64,000 nucleotides of DNA, taken from positions 38,882 to 102,881 of the forward strand of contig JAMWFC010000137.1 of the NCBI GenBank assembly GCA_027475525.1. Direction: 5' to 3'. The notes below the pieces were generated by a model. The model worked only from the letters and a program-made list of their open reading frames with translations. It was not told the origin of the DNA and did not search any database. This DNA comes from Macrolepiota albuminosa. Its lineage: Eukaryota > Basidiomycota > Agaricomycetes > Agaricales > Agaricaceae. Positions 44,698 to 56,005 of this stretch are shown here, in pieces. Within the stretch, counting starts at the first letter, position 1. Each line of letters opens with the position of its first letter. Both the position numbers and the translations under genes were made by a program.

Positions 44698-46199
44698 TTA
44701 CATTTGTAAACCATTGAGAACTTCTTGATATACAATATTTGCAGTCGCTCTTGATGTATTTTCTTCTGATAAAATCACCTTGATACGATCTCCTGATGTG
44801 CATCGAGAAAGTGCAACATAAAGTTGGCCATGTGTAAAAACAGGTGATCGAAGGTCCAATCCAACATGCTTGACTGATTGCCCTTGAGACTTGTTAATAG
44901 TCATAGCAAAGGCCAATCGAATTGGAAACTGTCTCCTGCGTAATGGTATGGGCAAATCCTCTTCAGAGGCATCTAGATTGATCCTTGGAATCAAAACAGT
45001 TGAACCTGCAAACTTGGCATCTCCACTGATAATACGACATCTGAGGACTCTGGTGCTGATATGAGTGACAATCATTCTTGTTCCATTGCAAAGTCCTTTG
45101 GTTGTGTCCAGATTCCTGAGGAGCATGACAGGAACTCCAATCTTCAAAGCTAGTTTAGCCAAAGGCAAACTACTGGCTTTCAAAGAGTTGAGATATTCCA
45201 CAGGATATAAACTCCAATCTTCAAAGCTAGTTTAGCCAAAGGCAAACTACTGGCTTTCAAAGAGTTGAGATATTCCACAGGATATAAGGCAAGGCCATCA
45301 GGATTCCTGTTATCAGAGAGAACAGAATCTGCACTCTGTAAAATCCTTTCTTCCCCTGGATACCTCTCTAGAACTTCTGCATTGATCTCCTCTATATCAG
45401 AGTTCTTGCCAGAGAGAATAGTCCGGTCCAGATAATACTGATCATTTTGAGGATGACCAATATCAGGATATGTGGAAGAAATCAATCCAGTGATAGAATT
45501 GTCATCACAGATCATCCTTTCAGGCAGTTTGACTGTTTCTCCAGGTCCTAGATTTTTCCCTGCACCAACATCCAACAACCAAGCTGCATGAGCAATATTA
45601 TCCCAAAGTCGGCCCCTTTTGAGTGAAGCAGCAATCATCTGCTGTCTGAGTCCATGTGGAACCACTGGAAGAGTTTGCCTAAAGTCCCCTCCAAAAACCA
45701 CAGTGACTCCACCAAAGGAAATGTCATTATCGAAGATGTCTCTAAAGCCACGATCGACAGAGTCAATGGCATTTTTGTGTTGCATTGGAACTTCATCCCA
45801 AATAACAACTTTGGTGCAAAGTATGAGCTGTGATAACTGGGTTCCTCTCTTGATATTGGCAATGGATGTGTCAAGAGCAGGAATGGGAATTTTGAATCTT
45901 GAATGAGCTGTCCTACCCCCTTCCAACAATAAGGCAGCAATGCCAGATAATGCTACACATAATGCCACATCTCCATTGGAACGAACTGCAGCAGCCAGAG
46001 TATTGCAGACAAAGGTTTTGCCACATCCTCCAGCACTGTGAATGAATAGCATCCTGCCCAAATTGTTGTTCACTGAGTTTATGACAGCATTGAAAGTCTC
46101 CAGTTGTTCCACATTGAACTTGGCCTTGTTACTCTCCACTCTTTGCTTGAGCTCCTCAACATCATAATTGGTTTCATCTTCTAAAAGCCTGTTGCCTAG
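44698..46199 (-). pseudogene. Helitron Pif1-like helicase domain (SF1B), split by a 77-bp duplication
   Basis: Two minus-strand frames (45180-46139 and 44698-45201) are one domain. Walker A is HSAGGCGKTF near 46020. Other helicase motifs are CVALSGIAA, the Walker B-like VVIWDEVPM near 45800 and VVFGGDFRQTLPV near 45680. The second part carries [26 protein letters not shown] and QLYVALSRC (motif VI). The helicase unwinds the element during rolling-circle transfer. The frame break coincides with the exact 77-bp duplication at 45133-45287, so it is probably an assembly fault. A 51-nt intron (46196-46246) precedes this exon. Confidence 0.88.
45133..45287. repeat. 77-bp tandem duplication inside the helicase (probable assembly join)
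   Basis: Period exactly 77; both helicase fragments therefore encode the same [15 protein letters not shown] stretch. Confidence 0.95.
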
Positions 46200-46214
46200 A
46201 AGAATGATCAGTGT

Positions 46215-48391
46215 TCAAGTCAATCTTTTATGCAAATGCCAATTACCTGGAACTATGTTCCAATTCTGTTGAGCCTCTGGCATGTTGGGAAAGTCTTTCA
46301 GAGTTTTTCCAAAATTCATCAAAGTGTCATTGATGAGATAAAGGCCATAGTCATAGACATCCTCATTGGTAAAGACTTGGTCCCTGTATTGCCTAGTATG
46401 TTCCAATCTGTGTCGAAGATCATCACAGATAGAATGTTTGAATTTGTCCCATAGAGCCTCAGGAGTGGCAGGAGCACAGTGGAATAGAATAGTGCAAAAC
46501 AGCTGCCTGAGAGCTGATCCTAGTTGGATTGGAGCAGCTTCAGTGAGACACTGCCTCCATTCTGCATCATCCTCCAAAAGACCTAGAGCCTTGCATGCTT
46601 CTTGATAAGTGGGATAGATATGGCCATTGACTGTCCTGAGATCAGCCCATGAAGTTGCATTGGTTACAACAGTCAAGAGCATCCTGAGATAGAACCTTTC
46701 TCCCTGTCTTGGTGAAGCAAAATACATCCTTCCAATTGCTGTCCCTCTCTGCCTCTCCTTCCAACTCCGTTTAGATGCTTCATAAACAAACTTGGTTGGA
46801 AAGTTCTGATAAGTGGTGTTATTATTGGGAAACCTGGTATTGGCTTCAAACCAAGCTGTGAGTGCAGTCTTGTCTGCATTAGGTCTAGCAGCCACCACCT
46901 GTATTGGTTCATCATCTGGGAAATAGACTTCATGCTGGTTTTCCAAGTGCACAGGCAATCTGTACACTGAAGGATATTCAGCATGCATGTTGAATTCAAA
47001 GATGTGCCAGCAAGCCTCAGGAGCAGAAATGTATCTGGCATCCAAGTGTTCCTTGATTTCATCCCTCTCCTCCCTAGCAATCTCCAAAGTTGTCCTATCA
47101 TGGCCCTTGTAAATGTACTTGTGAATGTATTTGATTGCATCCACTGAAGCACAGACTTCCACATTGATATGACATTGGAATTTGGCTAAGAGATATGGAT
47201 TGTATGGGACAACATTACGATTGTCATAACAACGACCATGCTTTTCAAAAAAGCGGCCATTGTTAGGTCTGGCATATTGGGGATAGCCATCATCACCATA
47301 CTGTGTAGCTTCCTGAAATTCCTTGGGATATCTCTTGGAACATTTGCCATCTACCATGCACTTGGCATTGGAAAAATCTGCTCCACATGGACCATGAACC
47401 ATATTGGTAGTAACAACCTAATAACAAAGGTCAGTTACTGCATTGATAATTCAAGCAAAGCCAATACCTGATACAATTGAGGCTGAGTCACTGGATCAGG
47501 AATTTGAGCAGAAACAATAGTGTCCACATGAGCTGCATCTTTGATCTTGTCATGATGATGGAAAAAGATCAAGATATGTATATGTGGAAGTCCCCTCTTT
47601 TGAAATTCAATGGTATGGACAGATGCCACACATTTTCCAAATAGACCATCTTTTATGTCCTTCAAAAGAGCATTCTTCTTGAGTTCAAATACTCTGGCAA
47701 CAATATCTGGACGGTCAGAAGCTGTTTGCCTCTTTCCATTAACCATAGGTTCCTTTAGCAGAGCCTCTTCAATTTCTGGCCACTTTGGATTGGCAGTCAT
47801 GGTGATGAAGAGATCTGGTTTATGGAAATGCCTGCAGATAGCCATAGAGTCCTGGAATAATTGCTGCATGTGTCGTTCACTTCCAACATAAGAAGAGGGA
47901 AGGACTACCCGTCAGCTTTGCCTGCGTAAGTCTTCATCTCCAGCAGCCGCATCGACCACCCCTTGATACACTTCAGCCCTAATCTTCTTTTGATTGTGCC
48001 GGACCCAATTGAGCTTGTTCTGCTCAGTTGATGCCCATGCATCCACAACATATTGCTGAAACAGTCTGCCACTCCAAAGCAATGCAGCATTAGCTTCCAA
48101 AGCTCTTTGCTGCAGCCTATATGCATAATATGCAGTTTGGCTAACTTTTTTGGCTCTTTGTTCTCCTGCTGGTCCAAATTGAGATTGAATATCAGTGTGA
48201 AATTCAGGTTCTCCAGTTGGAAATATGATAGTGTAATGCAGAGGAGTGTAATAGGGGTGTAGATGACTGATTCGCTTCAATTGACCTCCATGCAGATGCA
48301 GGACTATGTCACGGTGATCTGATCGTTCTTCAGAACCATCTCCTGGTATAATTGCAGCAACTCCTTCCTGTTCATTAGGGTTGTTATAGCG
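46215..48391 (-). pseudogene. Helitron Rep (HUH endonuclease) region
   Basis: The minus-strand frames 47912-48280, 47435-47869 and 46215-47402 form one region. Features: the FITMTANPKWPEI block (about 47790), the HUH motif GLPHIHILIF with His codons at 47576-47584, and the YIHKYIYKGHD segment (about 47110-47130) that supplies the catalytic tyrosines. A 3' block continues to NMPEAQQNWNIVPG (46250). This enzyme nicks and joins DNA ends in rolling-circle transposition. An intron of about 47 nt (near 47421-47467) joins LYQ to VVTTN. TGA at 47912-47914 interrupts the frame before RVVLPSSYVGS. Confidence 0.88.
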
Positions 48392-49462
48392 TCAATGGTC
48401 TCCAAAGTCAGCTCTAAGTTGAACAGAAAGCCTTTGTGGTTGGCCTTCAGGAACTTCTGTCATAATCTGCTTTGCAAGCTTGTATAAGCCAATAAAGGGA
48501 TTGACTCTATGAAGCATATCCTGCAAAGAGGCCATTATCTGAGGATCCAATCTAGGATTGCTTTCCTGACGAAAAGCCAATTGTTGATTGTGATCGTAGA
48601 AGTAGAGTTGTGCATACACAGGATGATCACCTTCAGTTGGAAGCAAAGCACCTGTCAGATGATGGAGCTCTCCATTAATCCTAAAGCTGTATGGTCCTGG
48701 AGCATTCGTAATCACATGGTCAATTTTGACTCCCAGAGATGTAAATGCAAAGGCTGCATTGTATTGACGAATAGATGCTTTAAAAGCATCAGAAAGAGGA
48801 TGGTGACCTTGGAGTAAGCCAAGCAGTTCTGGTGGAGCATCTTCAAGTCTAGGCAAATCAATCTGCCCTTGTAAACAGCACATGCCAAACTTTGGATTAT
48901 GTCTAGTAGACTTGGAGAGCTTTTCAGCATCAAAATGTAGAGCATGACAGTGTGGACATGCAACATCCATAGAACCAAGATAATGTGAAGGGGATCCATC
49001 CAGATAATGCTGTCTTCCTGTTGGAAGAGCATTTCTAGGCTGAACATCATCAGGTTGTTGTATCCTCTGTAAGACAGGAGGTGCTGGTACATTTTGCTGC
49101 ATGACATCCCCAGGTGGATCCACATACTCCAAGTCAGGAGGTGCTGGTAAATATTGCTGTCTATTGTCTCCAGGTGGATCCACATACTCCAAGTCCTCCT
49201 CTATATTCTCAGCAGGATTATTCCTAGGATCATCCAGTAGATTTGGATCAATCTCATTGTCTATGGGATGCTCCAAATACTCCAAAGGATTTTGAAGCAT
49301 TTCATCAAAAGCTGCATGGATATTTTGTAATTCATGAGGATCCAAATCATTGAAATCCTCTTCCAGATCAGCTAAATGTTGCTGTTGCCAGTTTTGTAAG
49401 ATCCTTTCAGCCCTAGCCTGATTCAAAGGCCTATGTTCAGGATTGAGATCTACATCCTGTTA
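48392..49462 (-). pseudogene. Helitron N-terminal region with zinc-binding motif
   Basis: About 344 codons. Acidic, proline-containing N-terminal part with a repeated LEYVDPPGD unit (twice, 49110-49200). Then the C-P-H-C-H-A-L-H-F motif (about 48955) and a paired CC in FGMCCLQGQI, as found N-terminal to Rep in fungal Helitrons. It ends at TGA 48392-48394, after which the homologous frame continues (RYNNPNEQEG), so it belongs to the same protein as the Rep region. A TAA at 49460-49462 separates it from the upstream piece. Confidence 0.8.
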
Positions 49463-50560
49463 ATCTTTCTTAGTCAATGCAACCTTTAAAAGTTGTCTTT
49501 GTCTCACCTCTAGCTGGTGTAAAGCCCTTTGTGCCTCTGCTACTGCTTGCTCTTCAGCTATAGCAATATCTCTGAGCTGTTGTTGCTCATGCAATACTGC
49601 TAATGCCTGTTGTTGCCTTTGCCACTCTTGTTGCCTCTCCTCCTCTTCAGCCATAGCAATATGTCTGAGCTGTTGCTGCTCTTGTAACACTGCTAGTGCC
49701 TGCCGTTGTCTATCCTGCTCCTCAGCTGCAGCAATATGCCTCAACCTTTGTTGGTCTTGCAATGCTGCTAATGATTGTGCTTGTATAGGAGCAACCTGCT
49801 GGTTAATTTGTCTTCCTCTATTCCCAGGTGCAGGTGGCAGTGGTAGTGGCATTGTGAAGTTTGGCAAAGCAGCTCTATGCAAAGCAGGCATTCTAGGTAT
49901 AGGATTCTGTAAAGGAGCATCCCAACCTTCAGGCAAATGAGTTTCAGGTATACTCATAGCAGTCCCACCAACTACAGGCTGATTGACTGATCCCACTCTA
50001 TGATCTCTTCCATGCACAGTAGCTGGTAGAGGTGCTACTATTGAAGGCACATAAGGAGCTCTATATGCAGGAAGAGGTAGAGGTGGTATCATTCTAGGAA
50101 TTGGATTTTGCAAAGGAGCATTCCATCCTTCAGGTAAATGAGTTTCAGGAATAGCCCTAGCAAATAGATCCTCAGCAACAGTTGGTGGTCTAAGAGGCCT
50201 CCTCAAAGAGCTAGAAGGATTTTCCCTAGAGCTTGAAGCAATCTGATTATTTCCCCCAGTTCTCATATCCCTCAATCCTGTATTTCCCCCAGATATATCA
50301 GAGCTTGAAGCAATCTGATTATTTCCCTCAGTTCTCATATCCCCCAATCTTGTGATTCCAAGTTGTACATCCTCAGATGCAAATAAATCCACAGCCACAG
50401 TTGGTCCAATAGGCCTCTCTAAAGAGCTAGAGGCAATCTGACTATTTCTTCCAATTCTTATATCCCCAGATCCCATATCCCCAGTTCCATAATGAAGTGG
50501 TATAACCACTGAAGTAGATCTTCTACTTCTATTTGCACGACGCTCATCAGGATCAGTCAT
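49463..50560 (-). pseudogene. Helitron N-terminal Gln-rich coiled-coil region
   Basis: Minus-strand frame beginning MTDPDERRANRSRRSTSVV at 50560. The first half has two near-repeats of an SSSLRRP-IGP-type unit and two IPETHLPEGW segments. The second half (about 49480-49780) has three tandem heptad-like units around LAVLQEQQQLRHIAMAEE, giving a probable coiled coil. It is separated only by TAA (complement 49460-49462) from the next piece, so it is likely the N-terminus of the same Rep-helicase polyprotein. Confidence 0.65.
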
Positions 50561-50639
50561 TTGTAACTGTTGTAGCCTGCTTTGAATCCTAGCCTGCTGT
50601 CTTTGACCTTCAGGAGTACTGGGTTCGTTATTAGAATGA

Positions 50640-51683
50640 GTAGTTGAAGATTGCCTGAAAGAATAGTTTTTTAAGCATTTTCATAGCTTAAAACTATTGA
50701 AAGACACTTACATGATGAGTATATCAATAGCTCAAAATTGTCCAAGTGTTACTGTAAGCTGAATAGAATTTTTCTTGATTTTTTTGAATTTTATAAGCAT
50801 TTATAAAGCTCAAAAACAATAAAAGTCACTTACTACAATAGCCCAAACTTTTACTATTAGCTGAATTGAATTTTTCCTGATTTTTCTGTGATTTTTTCGA
50901 ATTTTTTAAGCATTTTCTAAGCTCAAATACATTAAAAATCACTTACAATGATCAATCAATAGCTGAAAGTTGTCGAGCTATTGAATGTTTGTTAAGGATC
51001 ATCAATCAATCAATCAATCATTACTTACTTTGTAGTTGAGTGTGAAAATTTCGCTATAAGAATATTTGTTAATAGTCATCAATCAATCAATCAGTCAATA
51101 CTTACTTTGTAATCAAATTTCGAAGTTGTAGCTAGATCAATCATTTATTAATATCTATCAATCAATCAATCAATCAATACTTACTTTGTAATCGAGTTTC
51201 GAAGCGTTGCTATAAGAATGGTTATTAATATTTGTAAATCAATCAATCAATCAACACTTACTTTGTAGTGTAGTTTACTCACTACAACATTGAAACCGTG
51301 GAAAAATTGATGCTGTTTGGTTTAAGATCATGCGAGACGTGAAAACTGGTGTCCACTAAATCGTGTTTTGGCCTCGGCCACATTCACACACTCCGAATAC
51401 CTTCCACATGTGTCCGAGAGATATTGTACATTTAAATATTTGTTTTGGCCTCGGCCACATTCACACACTCCGAATACCTTCCACATGTGTCCGAGAGATA
51501 TTGTACATTTAAATATTTATTATACACTCTTTTTCATTGAATAATATCTTTTTTTTTTCTTTTCTACTGAAAAACTGACCGAAAAACAAACAAAAAAGGC
51601 AAGTATTTGTCAGCCTTAGTCAGAAACTGTCAAAACTGACTAATCAATCATTCCCACGAAACGGTCGTCCCATATACTATAGA
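50640..51683 (-). repeat. Helitron 5' region: AT-rich leader with tandem repeats
   Basis: No protein. At 50996-51265 there are four diverged units (spacing 76-80 bp), each with AATC tetranucleotide runs followed by ACTTACTTTGTA. At 51590-51683 lies the 5'-terminal block that recurs in the short Helitron units (GTCAGCCTTAGTCAG and CCCACGAAACGGTCGTCCC). Confidence 0.7.
51364..51518. repeat. 77-bp tandem duplication (probable assembly join)
   Basis: Period exactly 77, in the Helitron 5' leader. Confidence 0.95.
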
Positions 51684-51726
51684 TTCTGTGAAACAATGCA
51701 AATCAGACTCTGAATGACCACATATA

Positions 51727-53029
51727 TGTAAAGACAACCTCCAGAAGTTGCAGCTAAGTCACACAATTGGCAGAGGGAAATCCAAAGTTTATTAGAGACA
51801 GTACAATATGACAGGAAATACAACTAATCACCTGGCAGAAAGAAATTCAAAGAGAACAAGTCTAGAAATCCCTCTGCTATAGTGCTGATAGGCTGACACT
51901 TGATATATGGGAGACTCTAATAACCAGATTGGATACAAAACAGCTCTGGCTTGGGCGCTTTATTGCAGGTCTACCTTAATCATTATTTATCAGCCATTCA
52001 GCATTCTCTATTTCCTGACTTCAAGAAATTGGAAGGTTTGGAACATATAGCGCTAACATGACAACAGGAGGTGGACTCTGACCAAATTCTGATCACTTTC
52101 AGAAGGGATAAGCATTAGGCACTGCCAGTTGATGAGGCATCTCAATCAGAAGTCTAAAAGAATTAGTGACGGTGGCACAGGATATATTTAAACCTGACAT
52201 CTAGACCTGTCAGGAATTGATACAATGAGTAGTGCTAACATTAGCACTCACAGCATCTGTCAGAATTTTCCAACCATATCCTGGAGCAGCCTGGCCAATC
52301 AGAATTATATTAAGAGTGATCAGACCTATATAATTCTAAATCAATTTAAAGTCGCCGTTAGTTGCCATGGGTAATAATGCTGTTGGTCGCCATCATCCAT
52401 GTGCTGCAGGTTGCTGTTGACAGGTCACTGTTAGAGAAAACTATAAGGAGAGGTGCTAAGAGGTAGCACTGCAGATGGGCTTAGCTTGGAAAATACAGTA
52501 GCACATAGTATATAAGATAGCTACTTCACATGTACATAACAATGAATTGTAACCTCTTGAGCACCCAGTTACACTTAGCATTCAAATTGTGCTAGCTCTG
52601 CCTGACTTCATCACTAAGTTAGGTGCTAGCTTTGTCTATCTCGTCTTCATCATTTACAGTGCCACCTACAGGCACATTACGCTGTGCTACTCGTCTTTTT
52701 CTCTTTATCTTTGCTTAAGCTATGGCGCTTACCATTTGCTAGGTAGCACCCAAGGCACTATCATCTAGCACATTGTTCTATCACATCTGCTTGAGCACAC
52801 TGGGACCTGTCAGGACTCCTCACAACTACATATGCCAGGTGCTGGAGACGGCATTGTATTGCATGTACATCCAGCGCACCCAACCACAGATGGCATTATC
52901 AGCACAACACATCAGCATGGATGGTGGAGGCATCAGAATGACTGTACAGTACTTCCTGGAAGGCATGGGGGTGTTTCAGAGAACTCTGGGAACCGAAAAG
53001 AAAGTTTCAGAAATGGAAGTCCCCTGACA
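51727..53029 (-). repeat. solo LTR related to the gypsy element
   Basis: Begins TGTAAAGACAACCTCCAG and ends CCCCTGACA. Its first 150 bp parallels the gypsy LTRs (CTGGCAGAGGG, GAGAACAAGTCTAG), but the middle is longer and different. It is flanked by ATATA/ATATG, a likely 5-bp target duplication. The paralogous site (about 24715-24730) has no insert. No internal retroelement sequence remains. Confidence 0.75.
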
Positions 53030-53685
53030 ATATGACACAGACTTTGCATATTCCTCTGAAACTCATTTATGTGGATATACCTAGCCTCCTTGATCAATAT
53101 TGTTGAGAAAATATATATTGTAGCTGCAGCAGTTGTATGATCTAAATTGTATATTACAGAGAAGCCCAAGTTTGAAAGTGTCTCCATAGCCATTCATCAA
53201 TCGAGCTAGAAGGAGAACTGACTTCTATATAATGAGTGCTGACTTCCTCAACCAACTGTGTACATGCTCTCAAGAGATCTTGTTGTTGGACCTTATATGT
53301 GAGTATTGGAGAGGGATTGCAGAGTGTGTCAGGGACACATGATCTGTCACTACTGCTACAGAAGGAGAAACACAAAGATAAAAGGATTGGATAGGGAGTT
53401 CTGGGGGAACCTCAGTCACTGGGCAACTGTTATATCTCATGAGTTAGACCCCACTAATTCTGATAGACAGTCAATTCACATCTTACAGTGAGTCTTATCT
53501 GAATTTATTGTTTAGCACATCTATTTTCTTTCTATGTCACATGGTGGAATCAGTTTTTAGAAAATCAACAACTGGTTTTGTAAGATAAATCCTGAATTTG
53601 AACTAGATAAATATCTATTGAGAACTAAATATTTTGATATCAAAACTCCATGTTATTTGCTGGTGGTTATTACATTTCAGAAAAA

Positions 53686-55833
53686 CTATCTTTCATAACA
53701 ACCTAAAGTCAATGACAAAGAATTAATTGGAATGACCATGCAGAGAGAAACAATTACTTGTGGTGCCTCCAAGGAAGATACCTTCTGTTCTTCAAGGAAA
53801 TTTGTTTCTTCAATCAGACTCTGTGCAAACATTCTTCGAACTCTGATACGAGAGTTAAGCCTGTGTGACACATAGTCATCATAATAGAAAATTTATGATA
53901 GTAAAATATAAAATTCACATATGTTACCTAGCACAAATCAGATGAGAATGCTATCAAAGACCACAGTTCAATCATACTTACCAGCATTGAATTGAAATAT
54001 ACTAAAATTGAAAGTGAGTAATAGCAACAAGAAAAACTTCCTAGTCACAGACTTCTTGCATTGACCAGGAGAAAGACTTGAGTAGTACTCATTAGCATCA
54101 GGATAATGTTTACAAAAGAAAAGAAAGACATACAACCAAAAACAAGCTTTCCAGCAAGATAGTACTGTTATAAGTGAGTATCTGAATCAAATCAGTTACA
54201 ACTTTACACTCATAGTACTCACAAGCAGGAGTGAACAGGCTGCAAAGATGCTTGTCAATAGTCCAATGCTCATACTATCAATTTAATAATGAGTAAACTA
54301 TAACATATAATTTAACAATCTTACCTAAAGACAACTAGACGATTGATTGCATTTTGTGACCTGAAGGCATATTTTATATAGACTTATACAAGGGTTGAAA
54401 ATATAACCCACCTTATGAATTTAGTATGCATGTTCCTTAAGAGGTAGACAAGGGATGCAGTAATGAACAAGTCACAGATGATGGACATGATCAAATAAAC
54501 TGATAATGAGACCTGTTTTCAGCCTAAATCAGAATTGAGCAATACATTTAGAGTCAATCATATTCCTACACGTCCAAGTAGGGTAGTCAAGATAAAATAT
54601 GAGGCATCATTGTATCTGTTTGGACTTGAGTTTAAATTGCACTGATAAAGAAATTGATACAAACAATAATGAGACAAAAACTAAAGTGACAATAAATTGC
54701 ATCAGAATCAGAAATCCTGGGAAAAATAAATAGTTATCTTGACATTGTCCAATACCTGGACAAATTATTTGTAAAAGTATAAGAAGCAGCTTAAATGCAG
54801 AGTTACCCAATTGCACAAGAGATATAGTAATCTAAAAGGATGATTCATGCTTGAGGCATATAAAAAGTATGATTAAATGATGCATACTATAAATGTAATA
54901 AACAGTTTTTGCCATTGATATCTGCGACTGACTATATATGATTTAGTATGGATGTGGAATGTAAAATGAAGTCATTAAACAGTTTTTGCCATTGATATCT
55001 GCGACTGACTATATATGATTTAGTATGGATGTGGAATGTAAAATGAAGTCATAACACTTGCGATGATATATCCTCCATATAAAGAAGCTGACACAATTGA
55101 TGGTAGCTTCAAGCAGAATAGTTGTTACTTGACAATGTAAGCGCACCTCTGAACTAGTGATGTCACAAATATCTTGATTTTCATCAAAAACAAGAACAAT
55201 AAAAGAAAATGAGTAATAACACACTGTAATTATCATTGCAGCCTGAAAACTGCATCAATATCTACACATCACAAATAAGTGAAATATGCTGCATACTGTA
55301 CTTCCCCTAAAAGTAAAAAAGTCAACATTACAAATAATTCATGGTATCAGAACTAACAAAGAGCCATTGATGATGTTTGATGTCCTTTCAGGTATTTTGT
55401 CCATAACAAAGACATAATATATTTCATATGCCAGGAAAAACACCTGTACACATTCCATGATGCTTATAAAATTCAAACTTCTCATCCATAAACAAAACAC
55501 CATATATTACTTACAAAAGTATTATAACCTGTAGAAAATAAATCATCAAAGGCAATAACTCAAGAACATTTGTAGAGTCTAGACTCACTGCTCCTTTTAA
55601 CATCCAATGATCACGAGGATACATGCGGAAGTAATACAAAGTTTGCAAGCATGTAATTCCCAAAAGCCTAAATAGAGAACATGTGTATGAAAAGCAATAA
55701 AAGAAATAAAAACAATGCTCATACCACAAGTCAGTTATAAAGGCTAGATTGAAAGAGATCAGAAATATTGGGCCTATTATTTAGATAATACACCTAGAAG
55801 GACTGGTTCATAGATTGTTGATGGGTTGGACAT
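53686..55833 (-). CDS. DUF6534-type integral membrane protein, copy B
   Basis: Inverted paralogue of 22061-23978. Start codon is the complement of 55831-55833 (MSNPSTIYEPVLL), then a GTGTAT donor. Conserved exons: LLGITCLQTLYYFRMYPRD with VSLDSTNVLELLP (55560-55680), EATINCVSFFIWRIY (about 55080-55130), and a C-terminal exon RLNSRIRVRRMFAQSLIEET ending at 53686. Its C-terminus is about 35 residues longer than in copy A. The family is a predicted multi-pass membrane protein with no known role. The exon chain is not fully resolved and a 77-bp duplication (54899-55052) lies in an apparent intron. Confidence 0.6.
54899..55052. repeat. exact 77-bp tandem duplication (probable assembly join)
   Basis: 54899-54975 is repeated exactly at 54976-55052; copy A has one unit at the homologous place (about 22860-22940). 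Confidence 0.95.
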
Positions 55834-55996
55834 TGCTGTCAGATGCCAACTAACTGAAGAAAACAGAAAGAATCAGAGAGTGAGTAGAATGCCACACGTC
55901 GTGCTTTGACTGGGTTGTTTTGAAGAAGATGGCAGTGTTGAAGAGACTTGAAAGGGAGTGATAGAGAAGATGCAGAAGCATATAATGATAACTTGA

Positions 55997-56005
55997 CCTT
56001 TTATA
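55997..56005 (-). promoter_or_regulatory. TATA box of the DUF6534 gene, copy B
   Basis: Minus strand TATAAAAGG, conserved with 21881-21888 in copy A. Confidence 0.5.

Larger units (their letters stand above)
44062..51683 (-). mobile_element. Helitron (rolling-circle transposon), near full length
   Basis: The 5' end is at 51683 on the minus strand (TCTATAGTATATGGGACGAC), with host A before it, as expected for insertion between A and T. The 3' end at 44062 is a palindrome of about 19-bp stem (CGAGCTATGA...TCATAGCTCG type). It ends CTCG rather than the usual CTRR. It encodes an N-terminal Gln-rich protein part, the Rep (HUH) domain and a Pif1-like helicase. Nonsense codons at 49460, 48392 and 47912 show decay. 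Confidence 0.9.

Noticed and set aside
49480..49780. Gln-rich repeat protein as a separate host gene
   Set aside because: Only one TAA separates it from the downstream Helitron frame on the same strand and it lies inside the Helitron termini, so it is taken as the element's N-terminus.
50996..51265. Four repeat units spaced 76-80 bp, resembling the 77-bp duplications or a CRISPR-like array
   Set aside because: Units are diverged and spacing varies, so they are natural tandem repeats in the Helitron leader, not joins; no CRISPR in a fungal nuclear genome.
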